Positions 47,789-58,509 of a DNA stretch of 64,000 bases are shown here, in pieces. The stretch covers positions 240,181,462 to 240,245,461 of the forward strand of contig OY992538.1 in NCBI GenBank assembly GCA_963921195.1, read 5' to 3'. The notes below the pieces were generated by a model. It searched no databases. It saw only the letters and a program-made list of their open reading frames with translations, and was not told the origin of the DNA. Made by a program: the position numbers and the translations under genes. The stretch's first letter is position 1. Each line of letters starts with the position of its first letter. The DNA comes from Pegoplata infirma. Its lineage: Eukaryota; Arthropoda; Insecta; Diptera; Anthomyiidae.

Positions 47789-49010
47789 ATGAATATTCTA
47801 AATGGGTTTTTGCCTCTGTTGGCAATAATTGGCTTTATGACCATAATAATGGTGGTTAAAGGATCTCCATTGCAAATGAAAAAACTAGGATTTATGGTAA
47901 GTTTTTCTTTTTTATTTGTATAATAAAATTTTAAAAAATAGTGAAACTTAAAGCAATTATAATTTTTAATATCCCCTTGCACTAAATATTAGGCTACCGA
48001 ATTGAACGATCAAATGAAATCTCATCATATGCTGGATAAACTACGTGTAAGTAGTTTTTGTTAATAAATCTAACAAGGGAAGTATCTCAACCGTTATGAA
48101 CCGATTTGCCTGAAACTTAAAATATATATAAAAGAGACGATTTTAAGGTTGGGGTGTCTCGGCTTATCGGCCATATCAGTGTTTAAAAATTTCGTTGTCC
48201 CCTTATAAACAATGTGGACCTTTGGGAAAATTTCGATAACTCCCGAACTAACAGGAATATTGTCTAGAGCGAAAATACGTGTCGACTTAAATTTAATGAA
48301 GATTATTTCGTATTCATATGGATATCGTAGGTCTATGTCTTCATATAAATACACCCCAAAATTTACACATTTTCATGGAAAAAATATTTAACGAAGCCGA
48401 ATTTTTACAAGGTTATGACACCATTGGATAGGCACTAAAAAACCTTTCTTCTCATATCGCTCCTTTACTTGTATAGTGTCATAACTCAAAAAATGCGTTT
48501 TTTGAGTTAATGATGCAGAATTATTCGTTATATCGTTAAACTCACCGTTTGAGAATAGTACACGCCATTATTACATTTTCTATGTACCGGCCTTTTTTCA
48601 ATTAAAAAACAGTTTCAATAGTAAACTTTAAACGTGTTTTCTGCGAAATCAAATATTTTGAGTTGTGACACTATACAAGTAAAGGAGCGATATGTAAACA
48701 TCATATAGTTTCTAAGAATGAAATAGCTGAAAAATCCAAAAAAACGATTTATTCGCCATTTTTTGACCCATGTTTTGAACCCCTAAATCCCCGATATGGC
48801 CGATAGCCGAGACACCACAACCTTATGTTATGTAATTGTCAATTTTATATATAAGTATTTTAAGTTTCAGGCAAATCGGTTCATAAGGGTTGAGATTCTT
48901 CCCTTGTAAGTACAACTTATTTTATATGTATTTACGATATATTTTAGGTACGACGTCAATTGGGTGAGCTTCCTATACCTCCTGGTTTGCCTCATCCTCC
49001 CGGATTTTAA
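47789..49010 (+). CDS. Small hydrophobic-N-terminus protein, 74 codons, three exons; function unknown
   Basis: Exons 47789-47896, 47993-48046 and 48948-49010, all joined in phase 0. The donors are GTAAGT and GTAAGT; the acceptors are ATATTAG and ATTTTAG. The start ATG has AAA before it (GTAAAATG), good fly context, and is the first ATG in frame. The protein opens MNILNG and has a hydrophobic stretch at residues 6-23 (a signal anchor or signal peptide). It continues with KGSPLQMKKLGF, a charged segment at residues 37-60 containing ELNDQ and LDKLRVRRQL, and a proline-rich tail ending LPIPPGLPHPPGF. No cysteines and no dibasic-amide site at the end. I do not recognise the family. Likely membrane-anchored or secreted. 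Intron 1 is 96 bp; intron 2 is 901 bp, nearly all transposon. The exon structure is inferred from splice signals and frame, without transcript data. Confidence 0.72.
48074..48906. mobile_element. CAAGGGAAG-ended element, copy 2, inside a host intron
   Basis: Inverted tips CAAGGGAAG(TATCTCAACC) and (GGTTGAGATT)CTTCCCTTG, with TAA on both outer sides (48071-48073, 48907-48909). A 3-bp TWA-type duplication is the known habit of PIF/Harbinger elements; assignment is inferred. Removing the 833 bp and one TAA leaves a 65-bp intron, a usual fly size. It carries the nested MITE 48458-48689. Confidence 0.85.
48458..48689. mobile_element. CGCTCCTTTACTTG MITE (232 bp), nested
   Basis: Long inverted ends (CGCTCCTTTACTTGTATAGT and its inverse, continuing into GACACTATAC/ACTCAAAA), ATAT on both sides. 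It is absent from the sister element at 15.5 kb, which shows the empty site CTTATATGGAAACATC. Younger than its carrier. Confidence 0.9.
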
Positions 49011-49065
49011 TTTTAGATCTTAATTTTGTAAAATTTTCTTTTGAGAAATACATTAAATTTATTTT

Positions 49066-49071
49066 AATAAA
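49066..49071 (+). terminator. Polyadenylation signal AATAAA
   Basis: AATAAA 56 bases after the stop codon of the small gene, in an AT-rich 3' trailer; the spacing is suitable for its 3' end. Confidence 0.6.
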
Positions 49072-49259
49072 TTTATAAGGTACCGTATGTGAAATTATTT
49101 AAATTTACATTTTCATTTTATTATTGTTAACATGATGTAGATTCAGAAAAAAATTTTAGTTTTTTTTGGTTAGTTTAGACCCATAAAATAAAGCTAATCC
49201 TAATCTTAATCCAATGCAAAAAACAGGGCTCTAATAATAGTTCACCAAATTCAAATGTG

Positions 49260-49365
49260 TTCAAAAAAGTTCATACTAAACCAAAAAAAAAAAATTGAGG
49301 GTTTTGTTATGGAAAATTTCCACTTTCATTTGCCTTTGGTTTCATCCCATTCCGAATAAAAATTA
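49260..49365 (-). mobile_element. End fragment of GGAATGGGATGAAA fold-back family
   Basis: Inverse of GGAATGGGATGAAACCAAAG, then CAAATG and AACAAAACCCTCAATT, as at 10710 and 42410. Only one end is present. Confidence 0.6.
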
Positions 49366-49531
49366 TTGGTGTTCATTTTGGTGTAAACGAAGTCCATTTT
49401 AATTAAAAAAATAAAATTTATTCAAAATGTAATATAGTAAATCTGACTGCTTAACTAACCCCATCTAGTTTTTACCTTGTTAAATAATAAATATTCACTA
49501 AAAACTGTGCACTTAAGCGCATAAATATTAA

Positions 49532-49558
49532 ATGCGTTTCCTGCTGGTTTTTACACTG
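49532..49558 (+). other. Candidate first exon, signal-peptide-like
   Basis: ATG with AATATTAA before it, coding MRFLLVFTL and followed at once by GTAAGT. This is what the first exon of a secreted-peptide gene looks like. No convincing continuation was found: the downstream acceptor TTTTTATCTTTCAG (ends 52576) opens in frame, but the protein it gives is not family-like. A fold-back of 2 kb lies between. Chance occurrence cannot be excluded. Confidence 0.22.
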
Positions 49559-49687
49559 GTAAGTGATCATGTGTTTTTTTTTTTTGTTCTTCTTTTGGTT
49601 CCATATAATGCATTTCTTTTAACACTATTAAAATTTCAACATGCATGCGCATGCATGCCTTATTTTTGTGCTATTGTAGATATATAT

Positions 49688-51725
49688 GGGGCATTCCAGG
49701 CCAAATCACTCACTTTTAGACCCGACCCCTTTCGATTTATTTTCTTTTTGGATATGTTTTAGTACTTATTAAATGCTACTTGGACACCAATTTTTAGCCT
49801 TTTATTCCAAGATGGTGGTGAGTAATCAATTTTTCAAAATGGCGATTTTTTCAAAAAAATGGAAAAATTAAAATTTTCAATTAATTTTGACCAGTTAAAA
49901 ATATAGATATCTTAAAAAAATTTGGACAACGTTTTGTTGGTATTTAAATGTAGTTTTAGAAAAAAATATTAAAAAAATTATTCGAAGTAATTATCACTTA
50001 TTTTTTAACGTTTAAAAATTAAAATCGACTTTTTGAAAAAGTCCGAAACCTTCGGTTTTTTTTTTACAAACGTCTAAAAGTTCTACTCTTAATTACGCAA
50101 CTTTTAAGCCATAACTCGAGATGTGATCGCAATTTGTTCTATTTTCTTTCAAATTTTGAAAATTGCACCTTTTATTTTTTGACTCCGATTTATTTTATAT
50201 TTTGCTCCAAAAAAATTAAATTGGTAGATACTGACCCTAACTTACCCTAGATATATTCATTTCGAGGCAAAAATACGCCTCACAAAAATTAAGAACGATC
50301 GGACATGGATAAGGTGTTCCGCATGGGCCTTGAAGTTTAGAAAACGGATTACAAGGAAAAATATGAGTTTTTTCTGTTTTCTCAATTTTTTTGGTATTTT
50401 AAGTTAAGTTTTAATTCAAGTGGTTACAGAATTACAATACGGAGTAAAATGCCTCTCTAATAAGGTACCAAAGACTGAAATCGGTTGAAAATCAGCCAAG
50501 TTATTACAACTTCCCCAGGCATCTAACGTATGGCAGAACACTTGATTAAGCAATATAATACGATTTTGGAAATTCATTGAAATTTTCTACTGTAATAACA
50601 TTTTTTTATTCTTCAAGTTCAAATGTAATTAGATATCAAGTATTTTTCATATTGAGTTTTGCTAACAATTTTTAAATTAGTGCTAAAAATGCCTGCATTT
50701 TCAACACCCTTTTGAAATCTCAATTTAAAAAAAAAAATCTTTTTTTTGTTTTAAAATTTGGAAAAACCAAAAAAATATTACACTGAAACATGAATAATAA
50801 AAAATTGTTATTACAGTAGAAAATTTCAATAAATTTAAAAAAAGGGACTCGTATTTTTTAATCAAGTGGTATGGCACACGCTAGATGCCTGGGGAAGTTG
50901 TAATAACTTGGCTGATTTTCAACCGATTTTAGTTTTTAGTACCTTATTAGAAAGGAATTTTAGTCCACATCATAATTCTGTAATCACTTGAATTAAAACT
51001 TAACCTAAAATACCAAAAAAAATTGCGAAAACAGAAAAAAATTCATATTTTTCCTTGTAATCCGTTTTTTAAACTTCAAGGACCATGCCAAACGCCTTAC
51101 CCATGTCCGATCGTCCTTAATTTTTGTGAGACGTATATTTACCTCCAAATGAATATATTTAGGGTAAGTTAGGGTCAGTATCTACCAATTTTTTTTTTTT
51201 TTTGGAGCTCCATATAAAATAAATCAGAACCAAAACATAAAAGGTGCAATTTTAAAAATTAAAAAAAAAAATAGAAAGAATTGTGATCACATCTCGAGTT
51301 ATGGCTTAAAAGTTGCGTAATTTAGAGTAGAATTCTTATAGTTTAAAAAAAAAAATCGAAGGTTTCGGACTTTTTCAAAAAGTCGATTTTAATTTTCAAA
51401 CGTCAAAAAATAAGTGATAATTACTTCGAATAATTTTTTCATATTTTTTTTTTCTAAAACTACATTTACATACCAACAAAACGTTGTCCAACTTTTTTTA
51501 AAATATCTATATTTTTTAATGGTCAAAATTAATTAAAAATTTAAATTTTTTAATTTTTTGGAGAAAATCACCATTTTGTAAAATTGATTACTCAACACCA
51601 TCTTGGAATAAAAGGCTGAAAATTGGTGTCCAAGTTGCATTTAATAAGGACTAAAACATATCCAAAAATAAAATAAATCGAAAGGGGTCGGGTCTAAAAG
51701 TGAGTGATTTGGCTTGGAATGCCCC
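49688..51725. mobile_element. Large fold-back element 4 (GGGGCATTCC ends), 2.04 kb
   Basis: Arms about 49688-50615 and 50795-51725 are inverted copies: GGGGCATTCCAGGCCAAATC, TTTAGACCCGACCCCTTTCG, ACTTCCCCAGGCATCTA and so on in order. ATAT(AT) stands on both sides. The spacer at about 50620-50790 is unpaired. This is the longest hairpin in the window. No coding capacity. Confidence 0.9.
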
Positions 51726-52084
51726 ATATATTCTATACTTACTAAAGTGTGTCTTCTTAAAGTCCTTTTTTTTTAAACACTTGATGTTGGTAATATTTTT
51801 AGTTTGTCATTAGGTTTGTAACGCATTGAAATTTTCATATACGATTAATTGATTGACTAATTAATTCCATAAATTTGAGATATTTTTGTTAGAGACATTG
51901 TTTTTTTACGATACTGATATTTTTACAACATACATAAGTTAAAAAATTTTGTGACATTTTCCATATAAAAAGAAAATTAATTTAGAAAATTTTTCTGATT
52001 TATGTTACCTTGATCAAAATGTTCCAGATTCTAAAAACAAAAATCGCAACGAGAAGTTTCTTACTATGATGGTACAATTTTCGT
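51726..52084. other. Spacer, nothing recognised
   Basis: TTTGTCATTAGGTTTGTAACGC at about 51807 is like the start of the mini-me/HINE element; otherwise featureless. Confidence 0.4.
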
Positions 52085-52375
52085 CTTCTAACTCCCAATG
52101 GGAGTAGAGTCGAACATGTATTAATATTTTTTAAACGATGTGTCATTTAAATCCCCTTTAATACTTTTAGTACAGGGTATTTATATTTGCTTAATAATCT
52201 TGAGAATGGAATCTGACAAATTCCGACAAGTACCAACATAAATAAATTTAAAAAAGAAAAATAGTTTTCTTAAAAATTTATCTATCATATTTAGTTTGTA
52301 CTAATAGAAAAAATAATGACCTCGAGCTAGAATAAACTTACTCAAAATATAATATTTTAAAGGTCGAATAAAACT
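52085..52375 (+). repeat. CTCGAGCTAGAATAAA repeat, copy 2
   Basis: Colinear with 31790-31937 and 32166-32355 without the SINE (TTAATAATCTTGAGAATGGA at about 52190), so it documents the empty site of SINE copy 1. Confidence 0.7.
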
Positions 52376-53259
52376 ATTTTTTTATAAAAAAAAAAAATAA
52401 TCAGTATTTAAAAAAAGTTTTGATCATTAAACTTTTTTACCTGCTTTTATATATTTATTTGGAGTGTATATAAAGATTCTTTACAGCCGACTATTGCCGT
52501 ACACTTGTGTTTTTTTTAAATAGAGAATTATGTATGGTTACACTATGTATGCCGTATTTACATTTTTATCTTTCAGTTGGTACGTAAAAATTCATCCTTT
52601 AGAGTCCTTGTTCCGTTAAAAAAGAAAAAATAATACCTACCTAATGTTGTTATGTTGCAAGTTTTTCTTTAAAGTTATGCGTGTTATGCATATAAAAATA
52701 TTTACATGTTAATATGAGAGTAAAAAAAGGAAATTTAAAAACATAAAGGTATGTAAATGTCATCAAAGTGGTAAAACAAAAGGAAAACATTTTAAATAGG
52801 AGGTCGTTTTTGCTGTGTACGACCCGAAATTTGAAATAATTTAAGAAAAACATAAAAAAAAAGAAAAAAATTCCAAAAAATCTCTAAAATATTTTAAAAA
52901 TATGAATATACATGAAGACTGGTTTACGCGTTGTAAAAATTTCAATGCAAGTTCATAAACAATTTACACAAAGATTTTGACAACGCGACGTTGAGTTTAT
53001 AAAAATTTTTGTATTAAAATCCATTGTCCCATAAAAAATTTAACCGCAAATTATCCTTTTATACTCAATGAAAACTGCCTTCTCATATTGATGAAACGAT
53101 TTCATCACTTCTTGCTATCAATTATGATGACAAATTTCATCATAATTGATGAAATGGATGAAACATGTCATCAAAATTGAAGAAACAAATGATGCCACAT
53201 TACATCATATTATCAAATAATGTCATCAATATGACTTTTAATATTTATATTAAAAAAAT
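52376..53259. other. AT-rich DNA with TGATGAAA repeats
   Basis: 53080-53230 has many ATTGATGAAA/TTTCATCAT words on both strands, a probable decayed MITE. Nothing coding was recognised apart from the weak acceptor noted for the 49532 exon. Confidence 0.4.
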
Positions 53260-53267
53260 AAAATGCA

Positions 53268-53347
53268 GCCCTGATACTTGAACCCACATCCTCCCAATTG
53301 TAGTGTTTATTGTAAATACCTTAGCTAGTTAAGCCACCAATAGAGGA
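53268..53347 (-). pseudogene. Decayed tRNA-like sequence
   Basis: On the minus strand: TTGGTGGCTTAACTAGCTAAGG (A-box-like TGGCTTAACTAG), a spacer, and GTGGGTTCAAGTATC (B-box-like GGTTCAA). The spacing is close to that of a tRNA. The stems are broken and the body differs from the SINE at 31938. Either a tRNA pseudogene or the head of another tRNA-derived SINE. Confidence 0.35.
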
Positions 53348-53419
53348 AAATCTCGCCACCTAGTACAAAAACTTAAAACTTATTCTGATCAAAAAATAAA
53401 AATTGTTTTATTTGAACTT

Positions 53420-53600
53420 TAAAATATTATATTTCGAGTAGGTTTATTCTAGCTCGAGGTCATTATTTCCGTTATTAATTAACACTATGGTATTCTCATA
53501 AGTTTCAGGAAAATTATTTTTCTATTTTATATGAATTTATGTTGGTAATTTTTGCAGGACTTAATCGACACGTGTTTCGAAATGGAATCTGATAAATTTC
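53420..53600 (-). repeat. CTCGAGCTAGAATAAA repeat, copy 3
   Basis: Inverse of the blocks at 32185-32350: ATATTTCGAGTAGGTTTATT, GCTCGAGGTCATTATTTCC and GACACGTGTTTCGAAATGGA. Ends broken. Confidence 0.65.
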
Positions 53601-54249
53601 AAACACGTGTTAAATTTTGATCAATAAATTGCATCAACAATTTAAGGAAGTTCAGAACTTCTCTTACCCAAATTTAAAACATTCGCTTTTCTTAACTAAA
53701 TTTAATACATTCGCTTTTCTTAACTAAAGCAATAATGATAATTTTAAAATAAATATCATGAGCATTTAAACTAATACATGCATCAATATTCATTTACCAC
53801 TGTGTACGTATCCATAAGTACATGTATTAGTTTTTTTTTTCTATTTTATAAGTATTATTTTTTAATTTGTTGCAGTTTGCTCTACTTCTCATAAAATTTA
53901 ACCTCAACACACTTCAATACACATCACTAAACATTGATGCATAAGTATAACTGAAATCATCTTGATCTGAAACACTTATCGATGAAATATTTTTACACTT
54001 GATACATCAGTTTAGTACACATTTCAATAAATATAATGCATTTCTATTTTTTCTTTTTTTTTTTTTCTTGCAAATACAATTTCTATAGATTTCATTATTT
54101 TTGTTATTCATGTATTTTATCGACTAAAAGTATAGAAAATTCCACAACAATTGTACGCATTATAAAAAATGTTGAACGAGAAATATTTATAATGTTTTTT
54201 CTCTTAATCGCTTGGAGTCTTGATTGTATTATTTAATAAAATACAGGAA
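53601..54249. other. AT-rich DNA, nothing recognised
   Basis: A T-run near 54042-54066 and a short duplicated phrase, ACATTCGCTTTTCTTAACTAA, at 53680-53730. No gene. Confidence 0.4.
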
Positions 54250-54600
54250 CTGAGAAATTTCCTTTTTTTTCAGAATATGATTTTCTGCAAAAAACAGTTT
54301 ATCCGAATCAGATAACTTTTCTACAGAAAAAACGTTTCTATGGGAAATATATAGCAGAATCTGAGAATTTTTGTTATTGAAATTTTTTTTAATAATTTGA
54401 GAATTTTTCTGTGTGAAAAATCTTTAAAGATTTTCAAAAGTTTTTAGAACTGCTCCATAGAAATCTCTAACAGAATATGAGATGTTTTTGTATAAAAAAT
54501 TTCCTAGAATCTAATAATTTTGTTTTAGAAAGATTCTGAGAATTTTTCTAAAGTAAATATGTCTCTGAATATGTAAATTTTTCTTTTGGAACAATGTCTA
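54250..54600. repeat. Degenerate AGAATCTGAGAATTTTT repeat
   Basis: Successive decayed units with CAGAATCTGAGAATTTTTGT and CTATAGAAA-like words, related to 4300-4510. Confidence 0.5.
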
Positions 54601-54624
54601 CGAATTTTTTTTGGAAAATTCTAA

Positions 54625-54800
54625 CAAGGAGGTCTTTCATAGGGCACCCACCGATTGTTCTCAAACTTGCATATGGGAAAGAAAATAAGAGTTACCTGTG
54701 TTTGCTTAGCTGCCTAATCTCACATTTAGCGGATCAAAGGGGAGGTAAAAACGGGATTTTTAAAAATTTTTTTTGACGATTTTTCACATTTCTTCAGAAG
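54625..54800 (+). mobile_element. CAAGG-ended element, second family, left-end fragment
   Basis: Preceded by TAA; CAAGGAGGTCTTTCATAGGG then CACCCACCGATTGTTC, as in 45969-46519. The right half is missing. Confidence 0.65.
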
Positions 54801-55405
54801 AAACTATTTGAATATTTTATACAGATAGAAAATTTATATTATTTTGTAAAACTGAATGACAGAGATTTTAGTAAAAATATCAATTTTAGCAGAAAAATCG
54901 GCTGAAAGTTTGCTAAACCAAATTGAAAGTAGTTTTTCATATTTTTTGACCGAGTATACTTTTAGTATCAATTTTCGAGTATACTTTTAGTATCAATTTT
55001 TTCTTTCAAAAAGTCTTGCAATTAAGAATTTTTAAATAAACTATTTTTGTTGACTAAAAAGAGTCCGTCAGGATTATCTTGTTTGAGTAAAAAAGTTACC
55101 CTCCAAATCCAAAAGATGGATCTGCGAATGAATTAGTTGCACATCTATAGAATAGACCTGAAGGTACTACTTGCATTAAAACTACATCTATAGAACTGAC
55201 CTGTACTACCTGCATTAAAACTACTTTTGTATAGCCATTGTACATTTTTAGTGGAATGCTTTTTATATTTACTTGTTTTCTCTAGAGGGTTTACTTACAT
55301 GATTCAGTTCAATTTCTATATACAAGATTTTATCTTCCATCCATATACCACAACTTAAATAAATGTGATAAGCAAAAATCAAGAAATTGTATAATATAAA
55401 TACTA
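54801..55405. other. Spacer with MITE remnant
   Basis: 54830-54960 (TTAGCAGAAAAATCGGCTGAA, TTTGCTAAACCAAATTGAAA) resembles 23240-23330. ACTACCTGCATTAAAACTAC is doubled near 55160-55225. No gene. Confidence 0.4.
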
Positions 55406-55633
55406 GAGTGGTTAAAAAAAATCTTTTTAGCGTTCTCACCTCACCCCGTCTTTTATGTTATTTGGTGCAAAAAGGTTTGCCTAATCTTTTAAGATTTTTA
55501 AAAAATTTTAGAAAAATCCGGCTTCATCTCTTTTAACATATTTTTAAAAAATCTAAAAAAATCAGACAATGTTTTTTGCATCAAATAACACTAAATGGGG
55601 AAAAGAGACCCCACCCATATGCATTGCAGATTC

Positions 55634-55664
<31 letters not shown>

Positions 55665-55819
55665 ATTTTCAAAACTTTTATTTAACTTTTATTAAATATT
55701 TTAATATAATAAGTTTTACAAAAGAAAAGAAAACATTTTCTACAACTGGTCAATGTTGACCAACGAGCAGATTACTTCTATGAAATTGTACAAAATAAAA
55801 ACTACATTTTGAATGTAAT

Positions 55820-58495
55820 TTATACAGCTGTCACCAGATCAGAAGGCTTCCTTCTTTGTAGGCGCCTTGGATGGTCGTCAGTGTCGAGAAGATTACTAGC
55901 TTCTACGTTTACATGACTTATTAGTCTCATATGGTGGGAATTTGCTATAGATGTTATGACGTTGTTTACTGTTTCCACTTTCAGATCTCTGTGGAGGTCA
56001 TTATTTCTAATGTACCAGGTTGCGTTAACAATATTTCGTAGTACTTTATTTTGGAATCTTTGTATGATATCAATAGTGTTTTGGGTTGCACATCCCCAAA
56101 GTTGAATACCATACATCCATATTGGTTTCAGAGTTTGGTTATAAATTGTTAATTTGTTTTGAGTAGAAAGAGACGAATTCCTTCCTATGAGCCATTCGAT
56201 GTTTTTGTATTTTATTTCGAGACATTGTTTTTTCTTTTTTACGTGTTCTTTCCATCTCAGTTTTACATCTAACGTCATTCCGAGATATTTGGCTGAGTTT
56301 GTTATTGGTATTAGTGAGTTATCAAAATAAATTGACATTGGAGTTATTATTCTATTGGTAAAATTGACGTGAGATGATTTTGTATTATTAACTTTTATTC
56401 GCCATTTTTTAGTCCATTCGGCTATTTCATTTACCGCGCCTTGAAGTTTGTTTGTTGCTTCTTCGTTGGTTTTTCCTGTAGAAAGTAGTGCCGTATCATC
56501 GGCAAATGTAGCTGTGAGTATATCCTGGTTTTGAGGTAAGTCACTTGTGAAAATTAGGTACAATAGGGGACCTAATATACTGCCTTGTGGTACACCCGCT
56601 TTGATGGGTTGTAACATTGAAAACTCATTTTCGCATTTGACACGAAAGTATCTGTCCATTAGGTAAGATTTAAAAATTGCATGATAGTTTGCTGGTAGAT
56701 GTGAATTTAATTTAAGGAGCAGTCCTTCATGCCAAACTTTATCGAACGCTTGTGCCACATCGATAAACACAGCTGAGCAGATTTCCTTTTTTTCGAGTGA
56801 TTTTTCAATTACATTTGTGATACGGTGGACCTGATCAATCGTTGAATGTTTTTGTCTGAATCCAAACTGGTGGTTTGGAATAATGTTCTGTCTTTCTATA
56901 ACGACATTTAGTCTAGGTAATAGCAATTTTTCGAAAACTTTTGAAAGAATTGGTAGCAATGAAATTGGGCGATAAGATGATGTTTGATGTGGAGGTTTAT
57001 CTGGCTTAAGTATCATTATGACTTCAGCTTCTTTCCAAATAATTGGCACATGTTTTAAGATAAGACAATGATTCATTAACACTGTCAGTTCGCATAGAGC
57101 TTTGTAGGGCAGTTGTTTAAGAATTTCAGCTGTAATAAGATCAAATCCTGGGGCTTTCTTGTTCGGTAAATTTTTAATTACATTTTGAACTTCAGATAAT
57201 TCTATTGGGATTAACGGTTCATCAGCAATCTGATTCATTGCTTCTTGATGTTCTTGTGGAAAATATTCTTCATTGGGTTTAAACGTGTTGGCTAAATGCT
57301 CTGCAAATGTTGTTGCTTTTTCTATAGAAGTTCGAAGCCATGTTCCATCTGATGTTTTGATTGGATACGATTGTGTTATAGGTTTTGTGTGTTTTTTGGT
57401 GCATTTCCAGAGAGAATGCATAGAATTTCTATCGCTTCCTAGGTTTGTCAGGTACTGGTGGAGTGATTCATCTTTTAAATCCTTGAGCTTACGTTTTAGA
57501 TTTTGCGCTGCTCTATTGAGTCTTGTTTTGTCTTCAGGTGCGCGAGTTTCTTGCCATGTTCGCCGAAGTTTCCGTTTTTCGTTAAGTAGGATTTTAATAT
57601 TATTGGAATAATTATTACCTACTTCTTTTCGTTTGAAAGTTGGGGTACTGTACCAAGCAGCTCTTTGTATTGATTGAGTGAAAGACATGACACAGTTTTC
57701 TAATTCGTCTATTGTATACAAATTTGTGGTTAGTATGATCGAGTTGATGTGTTGTTGGAAAAGATTCCAATTTGTGTGTTTGTTGGTTAGCTCTGGAGGA
57801 TCTTCTTTGTACATTATATTGTCACAAATAGTCAGATATATAGGTGAATGATCTGAATCTAAGTCAGCACCATCTTCTATTTTTAAAAAGTTTTTTGAAA
57901 TTTTTTTAGTAACAAAAAAATCAATAAGGTCTGGTAGCTTAGACCGGTCGGTTGGCCAATAAGTTGGCTTGCCGGTGGAAATAAACTCACAGCCGGTGAT
58001 ACGGGCAGCTTGGAATAACTCCCTTCCTCTTGTTGTTGTTAAACGGGATCCCCAATAGCAATTTTTTGCATTAAAGTCACCTCCAATTATGCATTTATGT
58101 TTATGTTTTTCAATAAGACATTTGTACTGATTTGCCGTGATCTTACAGCCCGGAGGACTATAAAGGGCACTAATTTGTAAATGGTGTTTGGCTGTTTTAA
58201 CTGTTACTGTAGTCACTTGAAATTCAAGAGAGCTAAGTTTCTCCTCTTCATAATGAACAATGCTGTTTTTTATGATTATAGCGCTTCCGCCACGTGCAGT
58301 ATTGGAAGGATGTATGGTGTGATAAACAGTATATCCATCAAATTGAATAAGTTGTTGGTCAGTTAAATGTGTTTCCGATATCAAACAGATATCGATTTGT
58401 TTTTCATTTATAACAAGTTGTAAGTTTTGTTTATGTTTTATCAGACCATTTGCATTCCAGGCCATTATTTTTAAATTGTTTTTAGTTTGCATCAT
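55820..58495 (-). CDS. Jockey-like ORF2: endonuclease and reverse transcriptase, 891 aa
   Basis: Intact frame. The N-terminal endonuclease/exonuclease/phosphatase fold (about residues 8-225) has WNANG at 13-17, SETHL with E41, YSPPG, GGDFNAKN and SDHSPI, the usual metal and catalytic sites. The reverse transcriptase (about 430-720) has NKKAPGFD, YRPISLLP, GFRQKHSTIDQ, DVAQAFDKVWH, GVPQGSILGPLLY and the catalytic FADD at 664-667, then KYLGMTLD. The C-terminus is basic with no RNase H, as in the jockey clade. Length is typical. It starts at ATGATG directly after the ORF1 region; before the Tc1-type insertion the two frames would have overlapped by 14 bases. The protein nicks target DNA and primes cDNA synthesis in the nucleus. 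It may still be functional, but ORF1 of this copy is broken. Confidence 0.95.
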   Translation of the reverse strand: MMQTKNNLKIMAWNANGLIKHKQNLQLVINEKQIDICLISETHLTDQQLIQFDGYTVYHTIHPSNTARGGSAIIIKNSIVHYEEEKLSSLEFQVTTVTVKTAKHHLQISALYSPPGCKITANQYKCLIEKHKHKCIIGGDFNAKNCYWGSRLTTTRGRELFQAARITGCEFISTGKPTYWPTDRSKLPDLIDFFVTKKISKNFLKIEDGADLDSDHSPIYLTICDNIMYKEDPPELTNKHTNWNLFQQHINSIILTTNLYTIDELENCVMSFTQSIQRAAWYSTPTFKRKEVGNNYSNNIKILLNEKRKLRRTWQETRAPEDKTRLNRAAQNLKRKLKDLKDESLHQYLTNLGSDRNSMHSLWKCTKKHTKPITQSYPIKTSDGTWLRTSIEKATTFAEHLANTFKPNEEYFPQEHQEAMNQIADEPLIPIELSEVQNVIKNLPNKKAPGFDLITAEILKQLPYKALCELTVLMNHCLILKHVPIIWKEAEVIMILKPDKPPHQTSSYRPISLLPILSKVFEKLLLPRLNVVIERQNIIPNHQFGFRQKHSTIDQVHRITNVIEKSLEKKEICSAVFIDVAQAFDKVWHEGLLLKLNSHLPANYHAIFKSYLMDRYFRVKCENEFSMLQPIKAGVPQGSILGPLLYLIFTSDLPQNQDILTATFADDTALLSTGKTNEEATNKLQGAVNEIAEWTKKWRIKVNNTKSSHVNFTNRIITPMSIYFDNSLIPITNSAKYLGMTLDVKLRWKEHVKKKKQCLEIKYKNIEWLIGRNSSLSTQNKLTIYNQTLKPIWMYGIQLWGCATQNTIDIIQRFQNKVLRNIVNATWYIRNNDLHRDLKVETVNNVITSIANSHHMRLISHVNVEASNLLDTDDHPRRLQRRKPSDLVTAV

Positions 58496-58509
58496 GAAAG
58501 ATTGAACTA

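Noticed and set aside
52577..52720. Second exon for the 49532 first exon after TTTTTATCTTTCAG
   Set aside because: The frame is open for a while, but the product is not secreted-peptide-like and the intron would span a 2-kb fold-back. Not supported enough to join.
57273..57611. 112-residue frame on the plus strand
   Set aside because: Antisense shadow of the intact ORF2.
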